From: Mucilaginibacter flavidus
GTDB lineage: Bacteria > Bacteroidota > Bacteroidia > Sphingobacteriales > Sphingobacteriaceae
Reading direction: 5' to 3'
Length of the DNA: 64,000 nucleotides
Assembly (NCBI RefSeq): GCF_024055575.1
Contig: NZ_JAMXOE010000018.1
Location: 62,001 to 126,000, forward strand
Both the position numbers and the translations under genes were made by a program. Under the pieces are notes generated by a model. The model saw only the letters and a program-made list of their open reading frames with translations. It did no database searches and was not told the origin of the DNA. Shown here piece by piece: positions 52,669 through 60,427 of this stretch (positions are counted from its first letter, which is position 1; the number at the start of each line of letters is the position of its first letter).

Positions 52669-53863
52669 TTATCGCTATAAAAAAAGTAGCCCCTTCACCC
52701 GGAACGGATTTTACATAAATATTGCCATTCAGCACATTCAGTAAGTCCTTAACGGTTGAAAGGCCTATACCCGAGCCTTTTTTATTATACCTATCGGTAA
52801 TTTTAAGGGTGAAATTATTGCTAAATATCTTTTCGTGGTATTGTTCAGCGATGCCTACCCCGTTGTCCTCTACTTCAAGCCGGTAAAAATCATCATCCTG
52901 CTCGAAGCGTATTTTTATATAACTTTTCTCCTTATTGGTGTAACGTATGGCGTTGCTCAGCAGATTTATTAATATCTGCTCCAGCGCAATTATCGAAAAA
53001 TATAGCTTATGACTTTGGCTTGGTAAAATTATGCCCACGTTTTCGGGTACAGCCAGTAAGCTGATTACCTTATTTATTAAACTGTTGAGCTCGAAATTTT
53101 GCTTTTTGGCCAGCAATAACGATGGGCTTTTTGAATAGGCAAGCATCTCTTCAACTAACTCAAGCAAATTTTTTGTTGATGTTATATTCAGATCAACTAA
53201 ACGCTGGCAGCCTTCGTCGCCCAGTTTTTCCTGCCTTATTTTAAGCGCCTGCGATGTTAGTAAAATACTGCTCAACGGGTTTTTGATGTCGTGCGCGGCC
53301 ATTGACGCAAACTTTTGTATCAGCACGTTCGAGTTCAGTAGATCCTGATTGGCCTTTTCGAGGCTTGCCACCTTACGGCGAAGTTCCAGTTTATCAATAA
53401 CCTGCCGCCCAAGTGTTTTTAAAGCTTGCTCCTGGTCGGCGGTTAATGTTTGTACCTGCTGGTCTATAACACAGAGCGTACCCAGGGCAAAACCATCTTC
53501 GTTCACCAGTGGAACTCCTGCGTAAAAGGTAATCTGTGTTTCCCCTGTAACCATCGGGTTATCAACAAACCGTTCGTCAAGCCTCGCGTCAGGAACAATC
53601 AAAATATCATCGTCAGATGCTATAACATGGGTACAAAATGAAAGTTCGCGCAGGTTTTCGGTAAACTCCGTTCCTTTATGCGACTTAAACCATTGCCGTT
53701 TTTCGTCGATAAAAGTTATCAGTGCAATGGGGACGCCGCAAATAGCTGATGCCAGCGATGCTATGGCGTCAAAATCACCTTCTTCGGCGGTATCAAAAAT
53801 ATTGTACGATTGCAGGGCGATCAGTCTGTCAGCTTCGTTTTCAGGAAACGGGAGGGTGAGCAT
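52661..53863 (-). CDS. GAF-domain sensor histidine kinase
   Basis: A 400-residue cytosolic kinase. A GAF domain (about 20-165) starts at FDAIASLASAICGVPIALITFIDEKRQWF. A short coiled linker (LRRKVASLEKANQDLL) follows, then the dimerisation domain with AAHDIKNPLSSIL (phospho-accepting His), and the ATPase domain with N-box LINLLSNAIRYTN, G1 VEDNGVG and G2 GSGIGLS. No response regulator is next to it, so it is an orphan kinase. The GAF class resembles those preceding diguanylate or phytochrome-like sensors, but I see no chromophore cysteine. Confidence 0.9.
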   Translation of the reverse strand: MLTLPFPENEADRLIALQSYNIFDTAEEGDFDAIASLASAICGVPIALITFIDEKRQWFKSHKGTEFTENLRELSFCTHVIASDDDILIVPDARLDERFVDNPMVTGETQITFYAGVPLVNEDGFALGTLCVIDQQVQTLTADQEQALKTLGRQVIDKLELRRKVASLEKANQDLLNSNVLIQKFASMAAHDIKNPLSSILLTSQALKIRQEKLGDEGCQRLVDLNITSTKNLLELVEEMLAYSKSPSLLLAKKQNFELNSLINKVISLLAVPENVGIILPSQSHKLYFSIIALEQILINLLSNAIRYTNKEKSYIKIRFEQDDDFYRLEVEDNGVGIAEQYHEKIFSNNFTLKITDRYNKKGSGIGLSTVKDLLNVLNGNIYVKSVPGEGATFFIAIKK

Positions 53864-54068
53864 AGTTTAAATTATGGAACGAAAAGTGAATATACGAAAA
53901 TAAACCGTATTGGGCTTGTCGAACTTTTGTAATCTTGTCGTTATAACTCAATTTTTGTTTGTATTTTAACTTTAAAGAAAGTCGTCTTTCGCATCGGGTA
54001 AAAAGAGCAGGCTATTAAAACTTTCATCCTGCTAAGGGGTTTTCAATGTGTTAACTTTAATTTTATCT

Positions 54069-54821
54069 ATGCAGGCAGGGGGAGATGATTTTTATAGTGG
54101 CACAAGCGGACTTTTAACACCCATCCCCAAACGCGATTTTCCACCGGGATTCGCCGCGTATTCACGCCTTCAATATTACGCTACATTATTTAACAGTATC
54201 GAAATAAACAGCTCATTCTATAAATTGCCTATGCCGTCGACCGTCGCAAAATGGGCGGCAGATGTTCCCGAAAATTTCCGGTTTACTTTTAAACTATGGC
54301 GGCAAATAACCCATAACAAAGAACTTATTTTTGACGATGCCGATGTTGCCCACTTTTTGGATGTTGTCAATAACGCGGGCGCCCGAAAAGGTTCCATTCT
54401 GGTTCAATTTCCCCCAAGTCTTACTGTTGCTGCAAGGGCCCAACTGGGACACCTGTTGACTATTATAACTGAGGCAAACCAAAGCCAATGGGATATTGCA
54501 CTCGAATTCCGTCATCGCTCCTGGTACAACGATGAAATTTATGATTTGCTCGCCAATTACAACGCCGGTTTGGTTTTGCAGGACATGCCGAAATCGGCCA
54601 CGCCACAAGTAATTACCGCTAATAATTTTGTTTATCTGCGCTTTCACGGGCCATCGGGCAACTATAAGGGTGGCTATAGCGATGATTTGCTATCAGAATA
54701 TTCTTATTATATCCGCGAATGGCAGCAGGAAGGCAAAAAAGTGTATGTTTATTTTAACAACACCGCCGGCGACGCATTGAATAATTTATTTACTTTGAAA
54801 CAATATGTTTCCGATCATTAA
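54069..54821 (+). CDS. DUF72 family protein
   Basis: A 250-residue DUF72 (YecE-like) protein. I prefer the ATG at 54069 over a GTG seven codons upstream because the family start should be short before FYSGTSGLLTP. Family landmarks are YYATLFNSIEINSSFYKLP, WDIALEFRHRSWYNDEIYDLL and YLRFHGPSGNYKGGYS. The fold is a TIM barrel; no biochemical role is established. It is monocistronic with an AT-rich upstream region of about 200 bases. Confidence 0.85.
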   Translation: MQAGGDDFYSGTSGLLTPIPKRDFPPGFAAYSRLQYYATLFNSIEINSSFYKLPMPSTVAKWAADVPENFRFTFKLWRQITHNKELIFDDADVAHFLDVVNNAGARKGSILVQFPPSLTVAARAQLGHLLTIITEANQSQWDIALEFRHRSWYNDEIYDLLANYNAGLVLQDMPKSATPQVITANNFVYLRFHGPSGNYKGGYSDDLLSEYSYYIREWQQEGKKVYVYFNNTAGDALNNLFTLKQYVSDH

Positions 54822-55030
54822 TTTAACGCGAATTCGATGTAAGGGTCATTATCGTGAAATTAAAATATCTGATAATGAGCCTGTTTCATAGCGTTCCGGG
54901 TGTTCCGCGTGCAAAAATGGAACGCTTCGACGGCGGTTCGTAGCAATGCAGCCATTTGCTTATGTCGAACTAGCATTAATTTATGAAGTAGCAAATGCGT
55001 TTTGCCGGAGAATTAACTACCGCCTTAAGA
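54822..55030. other. 209-base spacer with an inverted repeat
   Basis: No gene. An 8-bp inverted repeat AGCGTTCC/GGAACGCT (54890-54897 and 54919-54926) flanks a segment with another GTTCC unit. Convergent genes end on both sides, so it may help to stop transcription; there is no T-run. Confidence 0.35.
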
Positions 55031-56476
55031 TTACAACAATGGCGACAACAGTCTTATCAATTTCTCAGGCAATTGCTTAAAAAGCGTTCGTTTTGCCCAT
55101 GTTTTTGGGTTAATCTTTACTGCATCTTTTATATCGTTGTAAAACGCCTCGCGCAATTGCAGGGCTATTTTATCGTCATAAATCATACTGTTTACTTCAA
55201 AGTTCAGCTCAAAACTGCGATGGTCCATGTTGGCGCTGCCAACAATGGCAAGTTTACTGTCTGATACGATGGTTTTTGCATGTACAAAGCCCTTTTTATA
55301 CAAGTATATTTCGGCGCCTGTATCCAGTATATCGCCGTAGTACGATCGTGCCGCCGCATTAATAAATGCCGAATCGGATTTGTTTGGTACGAGCAGCTTT
55401 ATCTTAACACCGCTAAGGGCCGCAACGCTTAGTGCATTTAAAATACTTTCGCCGGGAATAAAATAAGGCGAGGTAATTAAGAGTTCCTCCTGCGCCATAC
55501 CAATAGTTTGCAGTAATGAAAACATAATGGTAGGCGTATCCGAGTCGGGGCCGCTGGCGGCAATTTGTACGATGGCTTTGCCGTGTTTGCTTTTTGCGGA
55601 GCAGAAATATTCGCTTTGTATAGGCAACTTTTGGTCGGCTGCAAAGTTCCAGTCGCAAATAAACAGGTATTGCAGGTAGTAAACGCCCGGGCCGTTTATC
55701 CGAACATGGGTATCGCGCCAAAAAAGCTGCTTTTTGCCCTGGTTATTGATATACCGGTCGCTAACATTTATGCCGCCAATGAAGGCTGTGCAGCCATCAA
55801 TCACAATTATTTTGCGGTGGTTACGGTAGTTTGTACGATTTGATAAAGCAATAAAAAGAATTTTATAAAACGGGTAAGCTTCCACACCGCCGGCAATCAG
55901 TTCTTTTACCAGGTTATGCCTGATGGAACGGCTGCCAAAGTCATCATATATAAAACGCACCTGCACGCCTTCGGCGGCCTTTTGAATTAAGACGTCTTTT
56001 ACAATATTGCCTATCGCATCATTTTCAAAAATATAATACTCTATGTGAATGTGATGTTTGGCATCTTTTAAGGCCTGTATAACTTCTGGAAACTTTTCTT
56101 CGCCATTTAAAAGCAGGTTAACCTCGTTATCCCCGGTAAGCGGACTGTTATCATTTAACAGCATACGGGCCAGTTTTTTATGGCGTTTGACCTCAGATTC
56201 TCCTGTGTCCCAGGTTTTTTCTGATTCGTGAATTATCTTCTCCCTGATTTCAGCGAGTAGCTTATTGTCATTGATGATTTTTTTGCTGTACAGTTTGTTT
56301 TTGCGGTAATTGGCGCCAACGGCAAAATAAATGATAATGCCTACGCCCGGCACAAGGATGGTTACCAGCAGGTAAGCCAATGTTTTACTGGAGGAGTGGG
56401 TATCATACAATATTCTGAAACAGACAAACAGGACGAGTAAAATATAGGCCGCGCCGGCGAGTAAATGCCAATCCAT
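55031..56476 (-). CDS. cls: Cardiolipin synthase (phospholipase D superfamily)
   Basis: A 481-residue membrane enzyme. Two N-terminal helices (about 4-58, ending in the PLDN-type segment VPGVGIIIYFAVG) are followed by two HKD motifs: HRKIIVIDGCTAFIGGIN and HAKTIVSDSKLAIVGSANMD. It condenses two phosphatidylglycerols, or PG and PE, into cardiolipin at the inner membrane. Its start lies 1 base after the upstream YdjM-like stop, so the two are one operon. Confidence 0.93.
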   Translation of the reverse strand: MDWHLLAGAAYILLVLFVCFRILYDTHSSSKTLAYLLVTILVPGVGIIIYFAVGANYRKNKLYSKKIINDNKLLAEIREKIIHESEKTWDTGESEVKRHKKLARMLLNDNSPLTGDNEVNLLLNGEEKFPEVIQALKDAKHHIHIEYYIFENDAIGNIVKDVLIQKAAEGVQVRFIYDDFGSRSIRHNLVKELIAGGVEAYPFYKILFIALSNRTNYRNHRKIIVIDGCTAFIGGINVSDRYINNQGKKQLFWRDTHVRINGPGVYYLQYLFICDWNFAADQKLPIQSEYFCSAKSKHGKAIVQIAASGPDSDTPTIMFSLLQTIGMAQEELLITSPYFIPGESILNALSVAALSGVKIKLLVPNKSDSAFINAAARSYYGDILDTGAEIYLYKKGFVHAKTIVSDSKLAIVGSANMDHRSFELNFEVNSMIYDDKIALQLREAFYNDIKDAVKINPKTWAKRTLFKQLPEKLIRLLSPLL

Positions 56477-56477
56477 A

Positions 56478-57518
56478 TTATTTTGTTGTTGATTTACTGT
56501 TTACAGGTTCGCCTGCAATCCGCTCAATATACAATTTAACCGTGTGTTTGTTCCAACCGGCGAGTCGTCCTTTTTGTAAAACCCCGGCATCGCTATCACC
56601 AGAAAGTAAAGGATAGCTAAATGCAAAAGGCGCGTTCTTCGTTTGCCAGCCTTGCACCTGTTCAAAACGGAATACATTTAAATAGGGTTTGTTGTTTATC
56701 AACGATAACGTGTAGTATTCATTCGCAAACTCCACCATATTTTTAACAGTCGGATAGTTTTTAATTTGTTGCAAAAGGTTGCGGTTTTTGTCATGCACTT
56801 CAAAATCTACAGGCTTGGTTCTGTCATCCCATATCGAACGGTAGCCGGTGTAGTAAACATCGCGGCCATCAGCTACAACATACCAGAGCATATTATTAAA
56901 TGGGGCAGGGGTGGTGAAATATTTTGACGGCCGCAGATGATTGGCTGCGAATGATTCTTCAACTTTTTTATCAACAATAACCTTATTGACCAATGAAAAA
57001 CATAGGTATAGTGCAGAAACGACGATGCCACTCCAGGCCCATTTGCTTCGCTGTTTATTGCCGGCTCCTTTAAAAATCAACAGTATTGCCGCAATAAGCA
57101 ATGCGACGGTAAAAAACGGGTCGGCCACGTAAAGTAAATTCACCGAGAAGCGCTGGTTACTAAAGGGCTCTAACAACCCTGTGCCATAGCTGTTGCAGAC
57201 ATCCAGCAAATCGTGCAGCAGGAGTTGAAAGCAAAAGAAAAATGCCAGGGCTGCAAAAGATAATCGGGTTTTGTAATGTACCCTCCTGGCCAACCAAGCC
57301 AGCAGCAAGCCAGCAGCTATTGCAAAAAACAAGGAGTGCGTAATACCGCGATGGATAAGAAAAGCCCTGTCGGCAGGCAAAAATAAAGCGGCCATGGAGT
57401 CGATATCGGGCAGGTTTTGAGCGACTATACCCCACAATAATACTTTTTTACCCAGCTGTTTATGTATTAGCAACTCGCCGACACAAGCGCCTAAACAAAC
57501 ATGAGTGAGTGAATCCAT
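56478..57518 (-). CDS. YdjM/PF04307-type membrane-bound metal-dependent hydrolase
   Basis: A 346-residue membrane protein. The family core is in SLTHVCLGACVGEL, NLPDIDSMA, HRGITHSLF and LLHDLLDVCNSYGTG, a His/Asp set consistent with a buried metal site. About six helices precede a C-terminal soluble region (about 190-346) that is longer than in YdjM. Such proteins are often SOS-regulated in enterics; no LexA box is evident here. It lies between a CDF gene (66 bases upstream) and cardiolipin synthase, suggesting an envelope role. Confidence 0.82.
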   Translation of the reverse strand: MDSLTHVCLGACVGELLIHKQLGKKVLLWGIVAQNLPDIDSMAALFLPADRAFLIHRGITHSLFFAIAAGLLLAWLARRVHYKTRLSFAALAFFFCFQLLLHDLLDVCNSYGTGLLEPFSNQRFSVNLLYVADPFFTVALLIAAILLIFKGAGNKQRSKWAWSGIVVSALYLCFSLVNKVIVDKKVEESFAANHLRPSKYFTTPAPFNNMLWYVVADGRDVYYTGYRSIWDDRTKPVDFEVHDKNRNLLQQIKNYPTVKNMVEFANEYYTLSLINNKPYLNVFRFEQVQGWQTKNAPFAFSYPLLSGDSDAGVLQKGRLAGWNKHTVKLYIERIAGEPVNSKSTTK

Positions 57519-57584
57519 AGGGCAACAAAGCTTTACAGATGTTAAAGATATTCAGGCCCGGTAATGTTTGAGCAGATGCCTTGT

Positions 57585-58478
57585 TTATACCGGTTCAATA
57601 AACAAATGCTTATAATGCGGATACGCCGCCATCACCACCTCCCGCAGGTTGTGTATCGTTTCAACCACATCGTCGCTCTTGTTATCCTTGTGAAATTTTA
57701 TTTTCAATAGCAACAATACCTCTTCGGGCGACATATACATTGACAGCTGTGCCGATACAGTATCTACAACCGCATGTTTTTCAACCAGCTTTATAATAGC
57801 TTTCAGTTCATCCGGGTGTGCAGTTTCGCCCATCAGCAGGCCATGGCTTTCGCGCACCAGCAGTATAGCCACCAGGGTAAGCAAAATACCGATAAGTATG
57901 GATGCTACACCATCCAGATAAGGATTGTGCAGCAGTTGAGCCAGTACAATCCCGGTAAATGCTATTAATATGCCAATCACGTCTGCAGCATCCTCAAAAA
58001 GCACAACAAATGTCGCCGGGTCTTTACTTTGGCGCACAGCCTTCCAAAACGGCGTGCGGCCGCGCTGGTGGTTAAATTCTTTTAAAGCTGTAATTAATGA
58101 ATAGCCATCCAACACAAAAGCGATGCCTAATATGATATAGTTCCAAAACGGGTTTCTGACTTCTTCAGGGTGCATTATATGCTCAATTCCTTCGTAAATG
58201 GAAAAGCCGCCACCCATTGCAAAAAATAATAATGACACTATAAATGCCCAGAAGTAAAGCTCCTTTCCGTATCCAAACGGGCGTTTTTCGTCGGCAGGTT
58301 TGGTGCTTTTGCTGATGCCCAGCAACAGCAGAATTTCGTTACTGGTATCAACCAGCGAGTGTATCCCTTCTGACGCCATTGCCGAACTACCGGTAGCATA
58401 TGCAGCAACAAGTTTTACAATAGCGATGATAGTGTTTGCAGCGAAGGCGGTATAGATAGGCGTTTTATTGGTGGCCAT
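57585..58478 (-). CDS. Cation diffusion facilitator (ZnT9-like branch)
   Basis: A 297-residue metal/proton antiporter with six helices and a C-terminal cytosolic domain. The first transport-site ligands are in SEGIHSLVD (H and D), the second in LFEDAADVIG, where E and D are four apart as in the ZnT9 branch. C-terminal MSPEEVLLLLKIKF is the metal-regulatory fold. It probably exports Zn, Fe or Mn. It leads a likely operon with the YdjM-like and cardiolipin synthase genes, and it is divergent from a paralogue at 58713. Confidence 0.88.
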   Translation of the reverse strand: MATNKTPIYTAFAANTIIAIVKLVAAYATGSSAMASEGIHSLVDTSNEILLLLGISKSTKPADEKRPFGYGKELYFWAFIVSLLFFAMGGGFSIYEGIEHIMHPEEVRNPFWNYIILGIAFVLDGYSLITALKEFNHQRGRTPFWKAVRQSKDPATFVVLFEDAADVIGILIAFTGIVLAQLLHNPYLDGVASILIGILLTLVAILLVRESHGLLMGETAHPDELKAIIKLVEKHAVVDTVSAQLSMYMSPEEVLLLLKIKFHKDNKSDDVVETIHNLREVVMAAYPHYKHLFIEPV

Positions 58479-58539
58479 AGATGTATCAGTCAGAAATAAA
58501 AGCGGGGTATGGCGGTAAAGATATTTATATTTTTTGTGA

Positions 58540-58570
58540 CTGAACCGGGATTAAGCAGATTTAAAAGATT
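58540..58570. repeat. Dispersed repeat, copy C (single arm)
   Basis: The 21-base segment at 58542-58562 reads GAACCGGGATTAAGCAGATT plus T and differs at one position from the reverse complement of 6558-6578. It continues TTAAAAGATTAA as in the other copies, but the partner arm is missing, so no hairpin forms here. It sits in the 234-base spacer between the two CDF transporter genes. Confidence 0.6.
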
Positions 58571-58712
58571 AATTAGATAGCGAAATTGAGCGAATAATGA
58601 AAATGCCCCCTGATAGTGTTGAGGTAGGTGTGGACAATTGCAATTTTTTTTCGGAAACTATATATTCAAGCTGTTCCAACCAAATCCCCAAAACCTTGTT
58701 ATATTCACCATA

Positions 58713-59609
58713 ATGAGATCAAAAACCTTCATTTACATATCATTGGCAGTCGATATAATAATCGCGGCGTCCAAGTTCGTGGCTGCCGGGTTTACCGGCA
58801 GTTCGTCAATGGTATCTGAGGGCATTCACTCCATTATTGATGCCGTAAGTCAATTGCTGTTGATATGGGGCATGAAAACCAGCGCCCGCAAGCCTGATTT
58901 AAGCAGGCCATTTGGTTATGGTAAAGAACTTTATTTCTGGTCGTTTATCGTATCGCTCATGATTTTTGTTTTGGGTGGATGTCTGTCGGTTTACCAGGGC
59001 GTTTTGCGCCTGGAGCACCCGGTATTGGATGATAACCAGGCCTGGGATTATGCAGTTTTGGCAATTGCATTTGTTTTTACATCTATATCACTTCATGCGG
59101 CAACTAAAGAGTTTAACAGGCAACGCGGTAAAGTATTTTTCTGGAGGGCCATTATACAGACCCGTGATCCATCGACTATCATAGTTCTTTTGGGCGATGT
59201 TGGGGATATGTTAGGGTTATTAGTTGCTTTTTTCGGCGTGTTTTTAGGCCGGCTTTACCATAGCCCTTATTACGATGCCGCCGCATCTGTATTAATAGGC
59301 GTCATATTAATTACTATTTCGGCAGTGCTGGTACGCGAAAGCAAAAGCCTTCTGCTCGGCGAATCAACCAGCCGCAAAACACTTCGAAAAGTGATAACGC
59401 TTGCCCAGGCTGATGAAGCGGTAGTAAAAGTGAAAAAGCATTTCAGCACCTACATGTCGCCCGAGGAGGTGTTGCTGCAATTGAATACTGTATTTAAAGA
59501 TGACCTTACTACCCGGCAAATAACTGATGCTATTGAGCGCATAACCAGTGCTATCCAAAAAGACTTTCCCCGGTTTAAGCAAATATTTATTGAGCCGGTG
59601 AAGCAGTAG
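58713..59609 (+). CDS. Cation diffusion facilitator, divergent paralogue
   Basis: A 298-residue transporter. I use the ATG at 58713, which aligns with the paralogue's start; a longer frame from 58638 adds 25 residues with no counterpart. The first ligand set is intact (SEGIHSIID). At the second set the paralogue's FEDAAD is LGDVGD here, so the first acidic ligand (E) is a glycine. C-terminal MSPEEVLLQLNTVF is conserved. The loss could change metal preference or reduce transport. The gene points away from its paralogue across a spacer carrying a repeat copy. Confidence 0.85.
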   Translation: MRSKTFIYISLAVDIIIAASKFVAAGFTGSSSMVSEGIHSIIDAVSQLLLIWGMKTSARKPDLSRPFGYGKELYFWSFIVSLMIFVLGGCLSVYQGVLRLEHPVLDDNQAWDYAVLAIAFVFTSISLHAATKEFNRQRGKVFFWRAIIQTRDPSTIIVLLGDVGDMLGLLVAFFGVFLGRLYHSPYYDAAASVLIGVILITISAVLVRESKSLLLGESTSRKTLRKVITLAQADEAVVKVKKHFSTYMSPEEVLLQLNTVFKDDLTTRQITDAIERITSAIQKDFPRFKQIFIEPVKQ

Positions 59610-59797
59610 CAGTTGTGAGTTGGCAGCAACGTGAAGAGGCGCAGGCCGCTAACTTAGACTGATATTCCTAAAAGTATTACACCAAATGTCCCATTTTTAA
59701 AACAGCTGTATTTAACTGCTGTCTATTATTAGGTGGTATAAACTTTGGCACGGTTTTATTGCAATGGTTAATACATTTAACTAAAAAAACATACACT

Positions 59798-59953
59798 ATG
59801 AGATCACTACTGTATATTATCGCTGTCATCATGATTATCGGGTGGGCGATAGGAGTATTTGCTTACTCTGCAGGCGGAATCATTCACGCCTTGTTAATTA
59901 TTGCAATAATTTCATTCCTGATAGGTATTATCAGGAGCCCGTCAACTGTCTGA
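59798..59953 (+). CDS. Small lmo0937/DUF5670-type membrane protein
   Basis: A 51-residue protein from ATG 59798 with two short hydrophobic helices (LLYIIAVIMIIGWAIG and IIHALLIIAIISFLIG) joined by a glycine-containing turn. It matches the lmo0937 family of small envelope proteins, whose function is unknown and which are often stress-induced. A strong terminator follows 28 bases after the stop. The longer reading from 59759 adds an unrelated prefix. Confidence 0.85.
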   Translation: MRSLLYIIAVIMIIGWAIGVFAYSAGGIIHALLIIAIISFLIGIIRSPSTV

Positions 59954-59980
59954 AAATAAGGTTAATTATAATTTAGTTGA

Positions 59981-60019
59981 TAATAACAAAGGCGGCCAAT
60001 TCGGTCGCCTTTGTTATTA
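59981..60019. terminator. Strong bidirectional terminator
   Basis: TAATAACAAAGGCG at 59981-59994 pairs perfectly with 60006-60019, and the inner GCC/GGT adds three more pairs around a 5-base loop. It lies 28 bases after the lmo0937-type stop and 26 before the stop of the reverse-strand 53-residue gene. T-rich flanks exist on both strands. Confidence 0.85.
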
Positions 60020-60044
60020 AATTATAGCAATTAAAACAGCGTTG

Positions 60045-60206
60045 TTAATAGCTTTCTTTTAATTTATTATCATCAAGTTGAATTCGTTTAAATTCGTCAA
60101 TCAGCCTTTCGCGCTCCTTCTTCATATCGTCAATTTTTACCGTTATTGCCTTTATGGCGATAACTACAGCGTATAACTGGTGCAGTTTGTTTATTTCCTT
60201 TTCCAT
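60045..60206 (-). CDS. Small charged helical protein, hypothetical
   Basis: A 53-residue ORF that I read directly: ATG at 60206, stop TAA at 60045-60047. The product begins MEKEINKLHQLYAVV and ends LDDNKLKESY, with a strongly charged helix (VKIDDMKKERERLIDEFKR) that would form a coiled coil. No family is recognised. Support is the position, ending just before the strong terminator, and a heptad-like pattern (I/L at regular spacing). It is shorter than usual annotation limits and could be missed. Confidence 0.5.
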   Translation of the reverse strand: MEKEINKLHQLYAVVIAIKAITVKIDDMKKERERLIDEFKRIQLDDNKLKESY

Positions 60207-60427
60207 CACGAGTGTCAGCTAAAAGCTAAATATAGCTTTTTTGTTACGCATAATCAACAAATGCTTCAAATAAATGTTTGACATTCAGGTTTTTATAATA
60301 ATGATGCTAATTGTGAAATTGTGCCCGGTCATAAATCGCCCGATTAGTAACCCTAGTCATCAATCACCAACCACTAAATGGTCAATGACCAAAATATCCG
60401 TATGTTTATAATTTCTTAAATACTACT
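60207..60427. promoter_or_regulatory. Upstream region of the helicase gene with a palindromic site
   Basis: A perfect palindrome TGGTCA-A-TGACCA lies at 60379-60391, 36 bases before the helicase ATG. This could be an operator for a dimeric regulator. TATGTTTA at 60400-60407 resembles the Bacteroidota -7 element (TAnnTTTG) with one difference. I see no matching -33 element with confidence. Confidence 0.35.

Noticed and set aside
54890-54926. Mobile-element end in the DUF72-cls spacer based on GTTCC repeats similar to 29590-29634
   Set aside because: The similarity is limited to the five-base GTTCC unit and could be chance.
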